Of a stretch of DNA of 11,806 nucleotides, positions 1 to 6,249 are shown in pieces. This DNA is from Helicobacteraceae bacterium (GTDB lineage: Bacteria > Campylobacterota > Campylobacteria > Campylobacterales > Sulfurimonadaceae): assembly GCA_030596305.1 (NCBI GenBank), contig JAUVKK010000007.1:1-11806 (forward strand), in the 5' to 3' direction. Within the stretch, counting starts at the first letter, position 1. Each line of letters opens with the position of its first letter. Position numbers and translations under genes: made by a program. The notes beneath the pieces are model-generated. The model searched no databases. It saw only the letters and a list, made by a program, of their open reading frames with translations, and was not told the origin of the DNA.

Positions 1-1334
1 GCTTGCTCGCTCTGAGAAGGAAGCTCAGTTATCAGTATGACAAAATCATCACCACTGAGCCTTGCAGCCGTATTCTCTTCTCTTCCTAAGCTACCAATCC
101 TGTTGGCGATCTGTTGCAATAAAACATCACCATTATGATGCCCTAATGTGTCATTAAACGATTTGAAGTTATCAATATCAATATAGATCACAGCCCCTCT
201 CATGCTGCTGTCTTTTGACTTTGCCTTAAAAAGAGCCCGTTCAAGACGGTCCATAAAAAGTGTTCGATTTGGTATGTTAGTCAACATATCGTAGTAGACG
301 CGACGAAGGATCTCCTCTTTGGCGTCTACTTCTGCTGTTATGTCTTCTAGTATACAGATACCACCGCTGATATCCTTATCACTGCCTATTAAGGGGACTG
401 TACTCAACTCGACAAAGAGCTGTCTTTTTGTTTTGATCGGGGTGAAGACACCACGGTAATAGCCAGAATTGTTATCAAATACTGTTTTAAACTGGTTGAT
501 GACCTCTTGGTTTTTGATCTGTTTGAGATCTTGGTTTATTAGTGTTAGTTCGTCAATATCATGAAGTTTAAGAAAACGTTCATTTGAATCTATGATCTTT
601 AGATCTTCATCATAATAGAAGATACCGACAGGTGCACGTTCAAAGAGGGAAAAGAAGCGTTCTTTAAGGGTGTCATTCTCATGTCTGATCTGCACGAAAT
701 TTTGATGGTTTGCAAGTGAGTTGTTGATGATCGCACCAAAAAATTCAGCAACAAAGACCAGTAGAGCAACCAGGGCCAGTACAATGATCAAGGCAGTAAA
801 GGAGTAGCTTTCATCTAAAAACACAAGTCTTACAACAAGTGGCGAAAATGTGACTACCAAATATAAGAGTAAAAGCATGAATTTTGAAGAGAGCGAGCTG
901 ATAGTTGCAAAACTGACAGCAAATATAAAGACCATAACAATGATCTGTCCCATATAGTTATCTGTCGGAAAGAGAAGCAGGGCACTCCACCCCCAAACAA
1001 CACCGCTCATAATAACATCGATGTAGTAGTGGTGCAGCCATTTTGTGGACTCTTTAAGCTTTGTAGCCTCTTTTATATTTTTAAACTGTATAAAGTGGTA
1101 CCAGCGCCATAAGATGACAAAGGTACTCAAGGTTAGCCAGATCACAATGGAGTAGGTGTCAACCACTTGGTACTGCATGGCACTAAAAAGTAAAGAACCC
1201 AGCAGATGACCGATTAAGATGAAAGGCAAAGACATGTATAAAAATGTCAATCTATCATACTCGACGCGTTTTTGAAGTGTAAATGAGAAGTTTTCGACAG
1301 CTTGATTCAACTCGTTATGTTCATTGTTTTTCAT
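1..1334 (-). CDS. Membrane-bound PAS-GGDEF protein (probable diguanylate cyclase), 3' end missing
   Basis: The first 444 codons are in the window; the gene runs off the left edge. The start is the ATG at 1334-1332, with AGG six bases upstream and a TATAAT box further up. Six hydrophobic segments occupy roughly residues 30-220. A PAS-like domain (about 225-340) begins near FERAPVGIFYYDED and is followed by a GGDEF domain opening with YYDMLTNIPNRTLF (about 346). The active-site loop is S427-G-D-D-F431, where the family consensus is GG(D/E)EF. The inhibitory RxxD position reads REEN. GGDEF proteins make c-di-GMP from two GTP at the cytoplasmic membrane; PAS domains sense ligands or redox state. 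Degenerate GGDEF domains often precede an EAL phosphodiesterase domain, and one may lie beyond the edge. Domain identity is confident; catalytic activity is uncertain because of the Glu-to-Asp change. The N-terminal helices are not a sensor module I can name. Confidence 0.9.
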   Translation of the reverse strand, partial: MKNNEHNELNQAVENFSFTLQKRVEYDRLTFLYMSLPFILIGHLLGSLLFSAMQYQVVDTYSIVIWLTLSTFVILWRWYHFIQFKNIKEATKLKESTKWLHHYYIDVIMSGVVWGWSALLLFPTDNYMGQIIVMVFIFAVSFATISSLSSKFMLLLLYLVVTFSPLVVRLVFLDESYSFTALIIVLALVALLVFVAEFFGAIINNSLANHQNFVQIRHENDTLKERFFSLFERAPVGIFYYDEDLKIIDSNERFLKLHDIDELTLINQDLKQIKNQEVINQFKTVFDNNSGYYRGVFTPIKTKRQLFVELSTVPLIGSDKDISGGICILEDITAEVDAKEEILRRVYYDMLTNIPNRTLFMDRLERALFKAKSKDSSMRGAVIYIDIDNFKSFNDTLGHHNGDVLLQQIANRIGSLGREENTAARLSGDDFVILITELPSQSEQ

Positions 1335-1366
1335 AAGAAACCTATCTACGTTTTGCTTTGATAATG

Positions 1367-1395
1367 ATTATACATCAAAGAATAGTTTCTGTTTC
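1367..1395 (-). promoter_or_regulatory. Probable sigma-70 promoter of the PAS-GGDEF gene
   Basis: Reading the minus strand, a perfect TATAAT lies at 1372-1367, 33 bases before the ATG. That would put transcription start near 1360 and give a leader of about 26 bases. The -35 position (1395-1390, GAAACA) is poor. This is usual in Campylobacterota, where the vegetative sigma factor relies mainly on the -10 box and AT-rich upstream DNA. Confidence 0.55.
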
Positions 1396-1477
1396 TTAAA
1401 TGTTGAAAATGAACTTTATCTGTTGCATATAAGAGATTATATAAAACTATGATCTAGTGTCTACAAGGTTATTCACT

Positions 1478-1530
1478 TCAAGCTCTTGAAATCCCTATGA
1501 CAAAGAGACTTCAAGGCAATTTCAGCTTGA
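1478..1530. repeat. Stem-loop downstream of lolA
   Basis: TCAAGCT-ctt-GAAAT at 1478-1492 is the reverse complement of ATTTCAGCTTGA at 1519-1530, apart from a three-base bulge. This gives a 12-bp stem with a 26-base loop. It starts 28 bases past the lolA stop codon on the minus strand. No T-run follows on either strand, so it is not a classical intrinsic terminator. It could protect the lolA mRNA 3' end or act in a factor-dependent way. The rest of 1335-1557 shows only the PAS-GGDEF promoter. Confidence 0.4.
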
Positions 1531-1557
1531 GAAATATGGGTAAATGAGAAGGTGGGT

Positions 1558-2073
1558 TTAGTCTTTGATAATGTCGAAGTCAGCAGGGATATCCGCACTG
1601 AAACGGCTGTCATCTATATTTTTATTGATCTGCTGTGCGGTAAATACTATTTTAACAATATTGTCAAAGGCATCAGTGTAGCTGATAGCTTTGATCATTT
1701 TGTCCTGCATAATGACGTCGTACTTTTTATTGTCGTAAAAGACGGAGTAACTGTTTTTAGTATCTCTTTTTGCTGATGCCAAGATAGCAAGAATATCGAT
1801 GCTGTTGCCTAATCGCTTGATGATAGCCTGTTCGAGTTCCGGTTCGACTATGGTGACACTCTCAGCCGTGATATAGACACTCTTTTCAATAGGCTCTTTG
1901 TAGTGCCACAATGCCATGTTAGGGCGTTTTGCAAACATATTTCCCTTGTAGGTGATCGTGCTGTTTTTGTCATCGGTGATGGTTTGAACAAAGTCAGCTT
2001 TCATAGTGTCAGTATTTTCACTGATGGCAAAAAGTGGAGAGAGAACAAATAGGGCAATAAAAAGTATACGCAT
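1558..2073 (-). CDS. lolA: Outer-membrane lipoprotein carrier protein LolA
   Basis: Encodes 171 residues. LolA is the periplasmic chaperone that takes lipoproteins from the inner-membrane Lol ABC transporter and delivers them to the outer membrane. The protein opens with a signal peptide (MRILFIALFVLSPLFA, cleavage likely near residue 16-18). It then shows the LolA pattern: ADFVQTITDD (about 26-35), YKGNMFAKRPNMALWHYKEP with the family's K-x-P-x-x-x-x-W-x-Y core, and a hydrophobic-barrel continuation including VYITAESVTIVEPE. It is slightly shorter than the E. coli protein (about 180 mature residues). The start at 2073 has AAAGGA about seven bases upstream and a good promoter. It is divergent from secA and a Lol-type permease gene, which supports the Lol assignment. 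There is no sign of truncation. Confidence 0.9.
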   Translation of the reverse strand: MRILFIALFVLSPLFAISENTDTMKADFVQTITDDKNSTITYKGNMFAKRPNMALWHYKEPIEKSVYITAESVTIVEPELEQAIIKRLGNSIDILAILASAKRDTKNSYSVFYDNKKYDVIMQDKMIKAISYTDAFDNIVKIVFTAQQINKNIDDSRFSADIPADFDIIKD

Positions 2074-2097
2074 TGATTTCCTTTTTTTATTGGGTGT

Positions 2098-2125
2098 ATT
2101 ATAACCATAAAGTAGTAACAGTCAA
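2098..2125 (-). promoter_or_regulatory. Sigma-70 promoter of lolA
   Basis: On the minus strand, TTGACT at 2125-2120 and a perfect TATAAT at 2103-2098 are separated by 16 bases. This is the strongest consensus promoter in the window. Transcription would start near 2091, about 18 bases before the lolA ATG, leaving room for the AAAGGA ribosome-binding site. Confidence 0.7.
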
Positions 2126-2136
2126 TATTTATATTA

Positions 2137-2148
2137 TGTAATATTACA
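2137..2148. promoter_or_regulatory. Perfect 12-bp palindrome between lolA and secA, candidate operator
   Basis: TGTAATATTACA is identical to its reverse complement. It sits 11 bases upstream of the lolA -35 box and about 54 bases upstream of the secA -10 box, a position from which a dimeric regulator could act on both genes. An overlapping looser repeat, ATATTA-TG-TAATAT, covers 2131-2144. The region is AT-rich, so chance is possible. I do not recognise the regulator. Confidence 0.35.
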
Positions 2149-2201
2149 CCTGCTTTGCCACCTTGCTATAGGCTTTCATTAAAACTATAGTATTGCTGGG
2201 C

Positions 2202-2207
2202 TATAAT
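2202..2207 (+). promoter_or_regulatory. Probable -10 box of the secA operon
   Basis: A perfect TATAAT lies 35 bases before the secA ATG, predicting transcription start near 2214 and a leader of about 29 bases. No convincing -35 box lies 16-18 bases upstream (the region reads TTAAAA). The secA start has no strong Shine-Dalgarno sequence; the nearest purine cluster is GGAT near 2229. Confidence 0.5.
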
Positions 2208-2242
2208 CCCCATAACTTACAGATAATGGATATAAACAGACC

Positions 2243-4822
2243 ATGATTCAAGCAACTTTCGGAAAGATCTTCGGTACAAAAAATGACCGGGAACTGAAAA
2301 CATACAACAAACGTGTTAAGCAGATCAATGCTTTAGAAGAGAAGTACAAAGCCCTTAGTGATGATGAACTGAAAGCAGCTTTTGAGGCGATCAGACAAGA
2401 GGTCCTTTCAGATGAGAAAAGCCTTAATGACGTTCTGATTGACTCGTTTGCAATAACACGTGAAGCCAGTGTCCGTACGATAAGTCTACGTCACTATGAT
2501 GTACAGCTTGTCGGTGGTATGGTACTTCATGAAGGCCGTATTGCCGAGATGAAGACAGGTGAGGGAAAAACACTTGTTGCTACACTGCCGATTATCTTAA
2601 ATGCGATGAAAGGTGAGGGTGTTCACCTTGTGACAGTAAATGACTACCTTGCATCTCGTGATGCCAAGGAATTAGAGCCTCTTTACAACTTTTTAGGTCT
2701 TAGTGTCGGTACGATCCTGGAGACGACAAATGATCCTGGACAGAAGATAGCGGGTTATCAAGCTGATATCACTTACGGTACCAACAATGAGTTCGGTTTT
2801 GACTACCTACGTGACAACATGAACTTCTCTAAAGAGCAGATGGCGCAGCGCGGTCACCACTTTGTTATCGTTGACGAAGTGGACTCTATTCTTATTGATG
2901 AAGCGCGTACACCGCTTATTATCTCCGGTCCGGTTGAACGCACTCTTGAGAACTATGATCGTGCCAATGCTGTTGTTCTTCAGATGGAGAAAGACGTAGA
3001 CTTTACTGTTGATGAGAAAGACAAGGTTGTTTTGACAACAGAAGAGGGAATTGCCAAGGCAGAGGGACTTTTTGGGGTAGAGAATCTCTATGCGATCGAA
3101 AATGCTGCGCTTTCACATCACATGGACCAGGCACTTAAGGCAAACTACCTGTTTGTGAAAGATGTCGACTATGTTGTCAAAGACGGTGAAGTAATGATCG
3201 TTGATGAATTTACAGGCCGTTTGAGTGAAGGACGCCGTTTTTCTGAGGGTCTTCACCAGGCTCTAGAGTCAAAAGAGGGTGTTACTATTAAAGAGGAGTC
3301 TCAGACTCTTGCTGACATTACCTTCCAAAATTACTTTAGAATGTATGACAAACTCGCGGGTATGACGGGTACGGCGCAGACAGAAGCGACGGAGTTCGCA
3401 CAGATATACAGCCTGGATGTTGTATCGATCCCGACAAACGTGCCTGTGACACGTTTAGACCAAAATGACCTTATCTACAAAACAGAACAAGAGAAGTTTG
3501 AAGCGGTCATCAACGAGATCAGAGAACTTGCAAAAGTAGGCCGTCCTGTACTGGTCGGTACTGCGTCGATTGAGAAATCTGAACTTCTGCATGAGTATTT
3601 GAAAAAAGAGAAGATCGCCCACACCGTTCTTAACGCTAAGAATCATGAACAAGAGGGTGAGATCATTAAAAATGCCGGTGCAAAAGGTGCTGTGACGATC
3701 GCTACAAACATGGCGGGTCGTGGTGTTGACATCAAGATCTCTGATGAGATCAAAGCACTGGGCGGTCTCTGTATCGTCGGTACAGAGCGTCATGAGAACC
3801 GTCGTATTGACAACCAGCTTCGTGGTCGTGCAGGGCGTCAGGGTGATGCAGGTAGTTCACGCTTTTACCTCTCTTTGGAAGATGGTCTGCTACGTATTTT
3901 CGGCAGTGATCGTATTAAGAGCATTATGGAACGTCTTGGTGTTGAAGACGGTGAGTACATCGAGTCTAAGATGGTGACACGTGCAGTAGAAAAAGCACAG
4001 AAAAAGGTAGAGAATCTTCACTATGAAGGGCGTAAAAACATTGTTGAGTACGATGATGTAGCAAATGAACAACGTAAGATTGTCTACAAGTTTAGAAATG
4101 AGCTCTTGGATGATGAATATGATATCAAGAGCAAAGTGGAGCTGATTCGCAGTCAATACGTTGAGATGATACTTAACCGTGTTGATATCTTTGATGGCGG
4201 TACACGTGAAGATTTCGATCTTGAGCGTTTAGTTCTTAGTATCAAAGAAGAGTGTAACTTCGACCTTGATCTTCTTGCATTAGAGAACAAAGAGTATGAC
4301 GAACTGCTTGAGAACGTTGATGAGCAGCTTAAAACATCGTATGAGACAAAGATGGAGCAGGTTGAAGAAGATATTCGCCGTGCTATCGAGCGTGAGATCT
4401 ATCTTAAGACTCTGGATAAGTCATGGAGAGATCACCTTTATCAGATGGACACGATGAAAACGGGTATCCGTCTTCGTGCCTATAACCAGAAAGATCCATT
4501 GGTCGAGTTCAAAAAAGAGAGTTTCAACCTCTTTACCGAATTGGTCGAAGTGATCAAGTATGAGACGATCAAAACACTTCAGGTCATTCAGTTTACGATG
4601 AAAGATCCTGAAGAAGAGGCGGCAGAATTGGCACGTCAACAAGAGATCGCTCAAAAGCAGCTTGAGATGAGTATGCAGTTCAACCACCAGGATAGTGAAG
4701 AACCTATTGTTCTTGACAAAAAAGTAGCACGTAATGATCCATGTCCATGTGGTTCTGGCAAAAAATACAAAAACTGTTGTGGACAAAGTGGCCCTAAAAA
4801 AGGTGCTTTCGCAACTGCCTAA
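2243..4822 (+). CDS. secA: Protein translocase subunit SecA
   Basis: Encodes 859 residues, full length for the family. SecA is the cytoplasmic and membrane-associated ATPase that pushes preproteins through SecYEG. Features in order: N-terminal helix; nucleotide-binding domain 1 with Walker [10 protein letters not shown] (103-111) and DEAD-type box D211-E-V-D214; preprotein cross-linking domain (about 225-370); nucleotide-binding domain 2 with MAGRGVDI (490-497) and the arginine-finger motif [13 protein letters not shown] (523-535); helical scaffold/wing domains (about 600-780); and a C-terminal zinc motif with cysteines C834, C836, C845 and C846 inside [16 protein letters not shown], which in other bacteria binds SecB and phospholipid. 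MAGRGVDI has Val where most SecA proteins have Thr. The stop codon overlaps the next start. Essential housekeeping gene; assignment essentially certain. Confidence 0.99.
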   Translation: MIQATFGKIFGTKNDRELKTYNKRVKQINALEEKYKALSDDELKAAFEAIRQEVLSDEKSLNDVLIDSFAITREASVRTISLRHYDVQLVGGMVLHEGRIAEMKTGEGKTLVATLPIILNAMKGEGVHLVTVNDYLASRDAKELEPLYNFLGLSVGTILETTNDPGQKIAGYQADITYGTNNEFGFDYLRDNMNFSKEQMAQRGHHFVIVDEVDSILIDEARTPLIISGPVERTLENYDRANAVVLQMEKDVDFTVDEKDKVVLTTEEGIAKAEGLFGVENLYAIENAALSHHMDQALKANYLFVKDVDYVVKDGEVMIVDEFTGRLSEGRRFSEGLHQALESKEGVTIKEESQTLADITFQNYFRMYDKLAGMTGTAQTEATEFAQIYSLDVVSIPTNVPVTRLDQNDLIYKTEQEKFEAVINEIRELAKVGRPVLVGTASIEKSELLHEYLKKEKIAHTVLNAKNHEQEGEIIKNAGAKGAVTIATNMAGRGVDIKISDEIKALGGLCIVGTERHENRRIDNQLRGRAGRQGDAGSSRFYLSLEDGLLRIFGSDRIKSIMERLGVEDGEYIESKMVTRAVEKAQKKVENLHYEGRKNIVEYDDVANEQRKIVYKFRNELLDDEYDIKSKVELIRSQYVEMILNRVDIFDGGTREDFDLERLVLSIKEECNFDLDLLALENKEYDELLENVDEQLKTSYETKMEQVEEDIRRAIEREIYLKTLDKSWRDHLYQMDTMKTGIRLRAYNQKDPLVEFKKESFNLFTELVEVIKYETIKTLQVIQFTMKDPEEEAAELARQQEIAQKQLEMSMQFNHQDSEEPIVLDKKVARNDPCPCGSGKKYKNCCGQSGPKKGAFATA

Positions 4823-6027
4823 TGACTAAACAATCTATCGTCCCTTACCTTGTCAAACGTTTTTTACGTTTTGACAAGGATCAGCCTTTTATCTTTCTAT
4901 CTGCCCTGTTGGCCTTTACCGGTATTGCTATCGGTGTGATGGTGCTTGTCATTGCAATGGCCTTGATGAACGGATTTGACAATGAGTTTCGAAAAAAGCT
5001 GACGGTGATGAACTATCCGTTAACGATCTATCCGCGTTTTTACGGCTCAGTCAATGAAGACCTTCTTTTTGAACTTGAACAGAAATTCCCTGATCTTGCT
5101 ATGAGCCCTTATGTCACTTCATCAGTGATAGCACGTAGTGGCAGTGTTCTAGAAGGCGGCTACCTCTTCGGTGTTGACTTCAAGTATGAGAAAAAGGTCA
5201 ACAGTGTACTCAAAGAAGCACTTGGAGATGATGAGCCAGGTAAGTTCCAAGTTGTGATCGGTAAGTCTTTAAAAGATGAGTTTGACCTTTATATCGACGA
5301 TAAGCTGATCTATATCTTTACGGAGATGGATCCAGGCGGTCTGGCAGTGACACCAAAGCTCAAACGTTTTAAGATCAAGGGTATATTTGACTCAGGACTA
5401 TCAGCTTATGATAAAGCCTATGCCTACACTACAATGGAGTCGATGCAGCGTATTATGCATCTACCATCAAACCAGTATGACGGTATCCATATCTTCACAG
5501 AAAACCCGCAAGCGATCATTGAGACAATACGAAAAGAGCTTCCTGTTGGTGCGACGATCAAAGGGTGGTGGCAGGACAACATGAACTTCTTTGCCGCCTT
5601 AGAGCTTGAGAAGCGCTCTCTTTTTATTGTGTTGATGCTGATCATCTTGATCGCGGCAATTAACATTATCTCCTCACTGTTGATGACAGTGATGAACCGC
5701 CGTAGTGAAATAGCACTTCTTATCTCTCTGGGTGCTTCAGCTAAAGAGATCAAACGGGTCTTTTTGTATTTGGGTATTGTAATAGGCATCGGCGGTATCT
5801 TTACGGGGGCCTTACTTGGTTTAAGCGGCCTATGGGTCCTCAGCACCTTTGACATTGTCTCTCTGCCTGCTGATGTCTATCCGACCTCCAAACTGGCATT
5901 GGACCTTAGTCCGGTTGACTTCTTCTCTATTTTGGGTGGGGCTTTTATGATTGTCTTGTTGTCGGCTTGGTATCCGGCCAAAAAAGCAAGCGAGGTTGAT
6001 GTCCTAACAGTCCTGCGCAACGAGTAA
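4822..6027 (+). CDS. LolC/LolE-family lipoprotein-releasing ABC transporter permease
   Basis: Encodes 401 residues. It fits the inner-membrane permease that, with the ATPase LolD, extracts outer-membrane-destined lipoproteins and passes them to LolA. Topology is typical: one N-terminal helix (about 23-49, AFTGIAIGVMVLVIAMALMN), a large periplasmic domain (about 50-260), then a FtsX-like domain with three helices (about 266-290, 313-340, 367-388). The cytoplasmic coupling segment MNRRSEIALLISLGAS follows helix 2, and the end is YPAKKASEVDVLTVLRNE, as in LolC/E. ATG overlaps the secA stop by one base (TAATG) and no good Shine-Dalgarno sequence is present, suggesting translational coupling with secA. 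LolC and LolE cannot be told apart from sequence alone; some bacteria use one hybrid permease. No LolD gene is in the window. Its stop codon lies inside the 110-bp palindrome described separately. Confidence 0.9.
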   Translation: MTKQSIVPYLVKRFLRFDKDQPFIFLSALLAFTGIAIGVMVLVIAMALMNGFDNEFRKKLTVMNYPLTIYPRFYGSVNEDLLFELEQKFPDLAMSPYVTSSVIARSGSVLEGGYLFGVDFKYEKKVNSVLKEALGDDEPGKFQVVIGKSLKDEFDLYIDDKLIYIFTEMDPGGLAVTPKLKRFKIKGIFDSGLSAYDKAYAYTTMESMQRIMHLPSNQYDGIHIFTENPQAIIETIRKELPVGATIKGWWQDNMNFFAALELEKRSLFIVLMLIILIAAINIISSLLMTVMNRRSEIALLISLGASAKEIKRVFLYLGIVIGIGGIFTGALLGLSGLWVLSTFDIVSLPADVYPTSKLALDLSPVDFFSILGGAFMIVLLSAWYPAKKASEVDVLTVLRNE

Positions 6028-6133
6028 AAGTTGTAGCTTCGGTGCACCTTGCACTTCAGTTCACCACTCGACGCACAGCAGTGCGCTATCGGGATCACTT
6101 CAGTACAATCTGCACCAAATCTATAACTTTTAC
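6024..6133. repeat. Centred 110-bp imperfect palindrome, possible MITE-like element or structured terminator
   Basis: Positions i and 12157-i pair with no gaps across the whole element. The outer arms 6024-6046 and 6111-6133 give 20 Watson-Crick pairs plus one G-T in 23. Inward come TTG/CAA, two ACT/AGT blocks made by the direct repeat CACTTCAGT (6052-6060 and 6096-6104), CC/GG, and a tip hairpin CGCAC-agca-GTGCG (6072-6085). The ends read GTAAAAGTT and AACTTTTAC. The left arm includes the permease stop codon TAA (6025-6027). GAGTA occurs at 6022-6026 and 6136-6140, which might be a 5-bp target duplication. It holds no gene. Folded as RNA it would be a long interrupted hairpin between two convergent genes. 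Confidence 0.6.
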
Positions 6134-6154
6134 CAGAGTAGTATATGTTTTGTC

Positions 6155-6174
6155 ATTCCCGTGAAGACGGGAAT
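6155..6174. repeat. ATTCCC-N8-GGGAAT hairpin repeat (dRS3-like)
   Basis: ATTCCCGT-GAAG-ACGGGAAT forms a perfect 8-bp stem with a four-base loop. It matches the pattern ATTCCC-N8-GGGAAT known as dRS3 in Neisseria, and resembles the CATTCCCG...CGGGAATC repeats scattered in intergenic regions of many proteobacteria. No T-run follows, so a terminator role is unlikely. Only one copy is in this window. Confidence 0.55.
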
Positions 6175-6211
6175 CTACGAGTTTATACTTTGATCATCTC
6201 TGGGTACTCTC

Positions 6212-6233
6212 AGATGGACTTCGCCATCTTTTT
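6212..6233 (+). terminator. Rho-independent terminator of the secA-permease operon
   Basis: AGATGG (6212-6217), loop ACTTCG, and CCATCT (6224-6229) form a perfect 6-bp stem, followed by T residues to 6233. It lies 185 bases past the permease stop. On the minus strand no T-run follows the same stem, so it should act only on plus-strand transcripts. No matching intrinsic terminator for the minus-strand AsmA-like gene is evident here. Confidence 0.75.
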
Positions 6234-6249
6234 ATAATCGTTTCACGCT

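Noticed and set aside
1410..1450. Plus-strand promoter-like AT-rich stretch (TTGCATATAAG, TTATATAAA)
   Set aside because: No plus-strand gene follows until secA, which has its own closer -10 box; AT-rich chance match.
1552..1776. 74-codon open frame on the plus strand
   Set aside because: It lies almost wholly antisense to lolA, has no ribosome-binding site, and its translation resembles no protein family; a shadow of the real gene.
4421..4786. 121-codon open frame on the minus strand inside secA
   Set aside because: Antisense to the conserved 3' part of secA, including the zinc motif; the composition is that of a reverse-strand shadow.
5424..5855. 143-codon open frame on the minus strand inside the Lol permease gene
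   Set aside because: No family features and no start signals; explained by the coding constraint of the permease gene on the other strand.
6024..6133. Integron attC recombination site
   Set aside because: The ends (GTAAAAGTT, AACTTTTAC) and the inner GTTGTAG/CTATAAC do not match the required GTTRRRY and RYYYAAC core sites, and no integrase or cassette is present.
6155..6233. Intrinsic terminator for the minus-strand AsmA-like gene
   Set aside because: Both small hairpins here lack a T-run on the minus strand; termination of that gene is left unexplained or may use the long palindrome.
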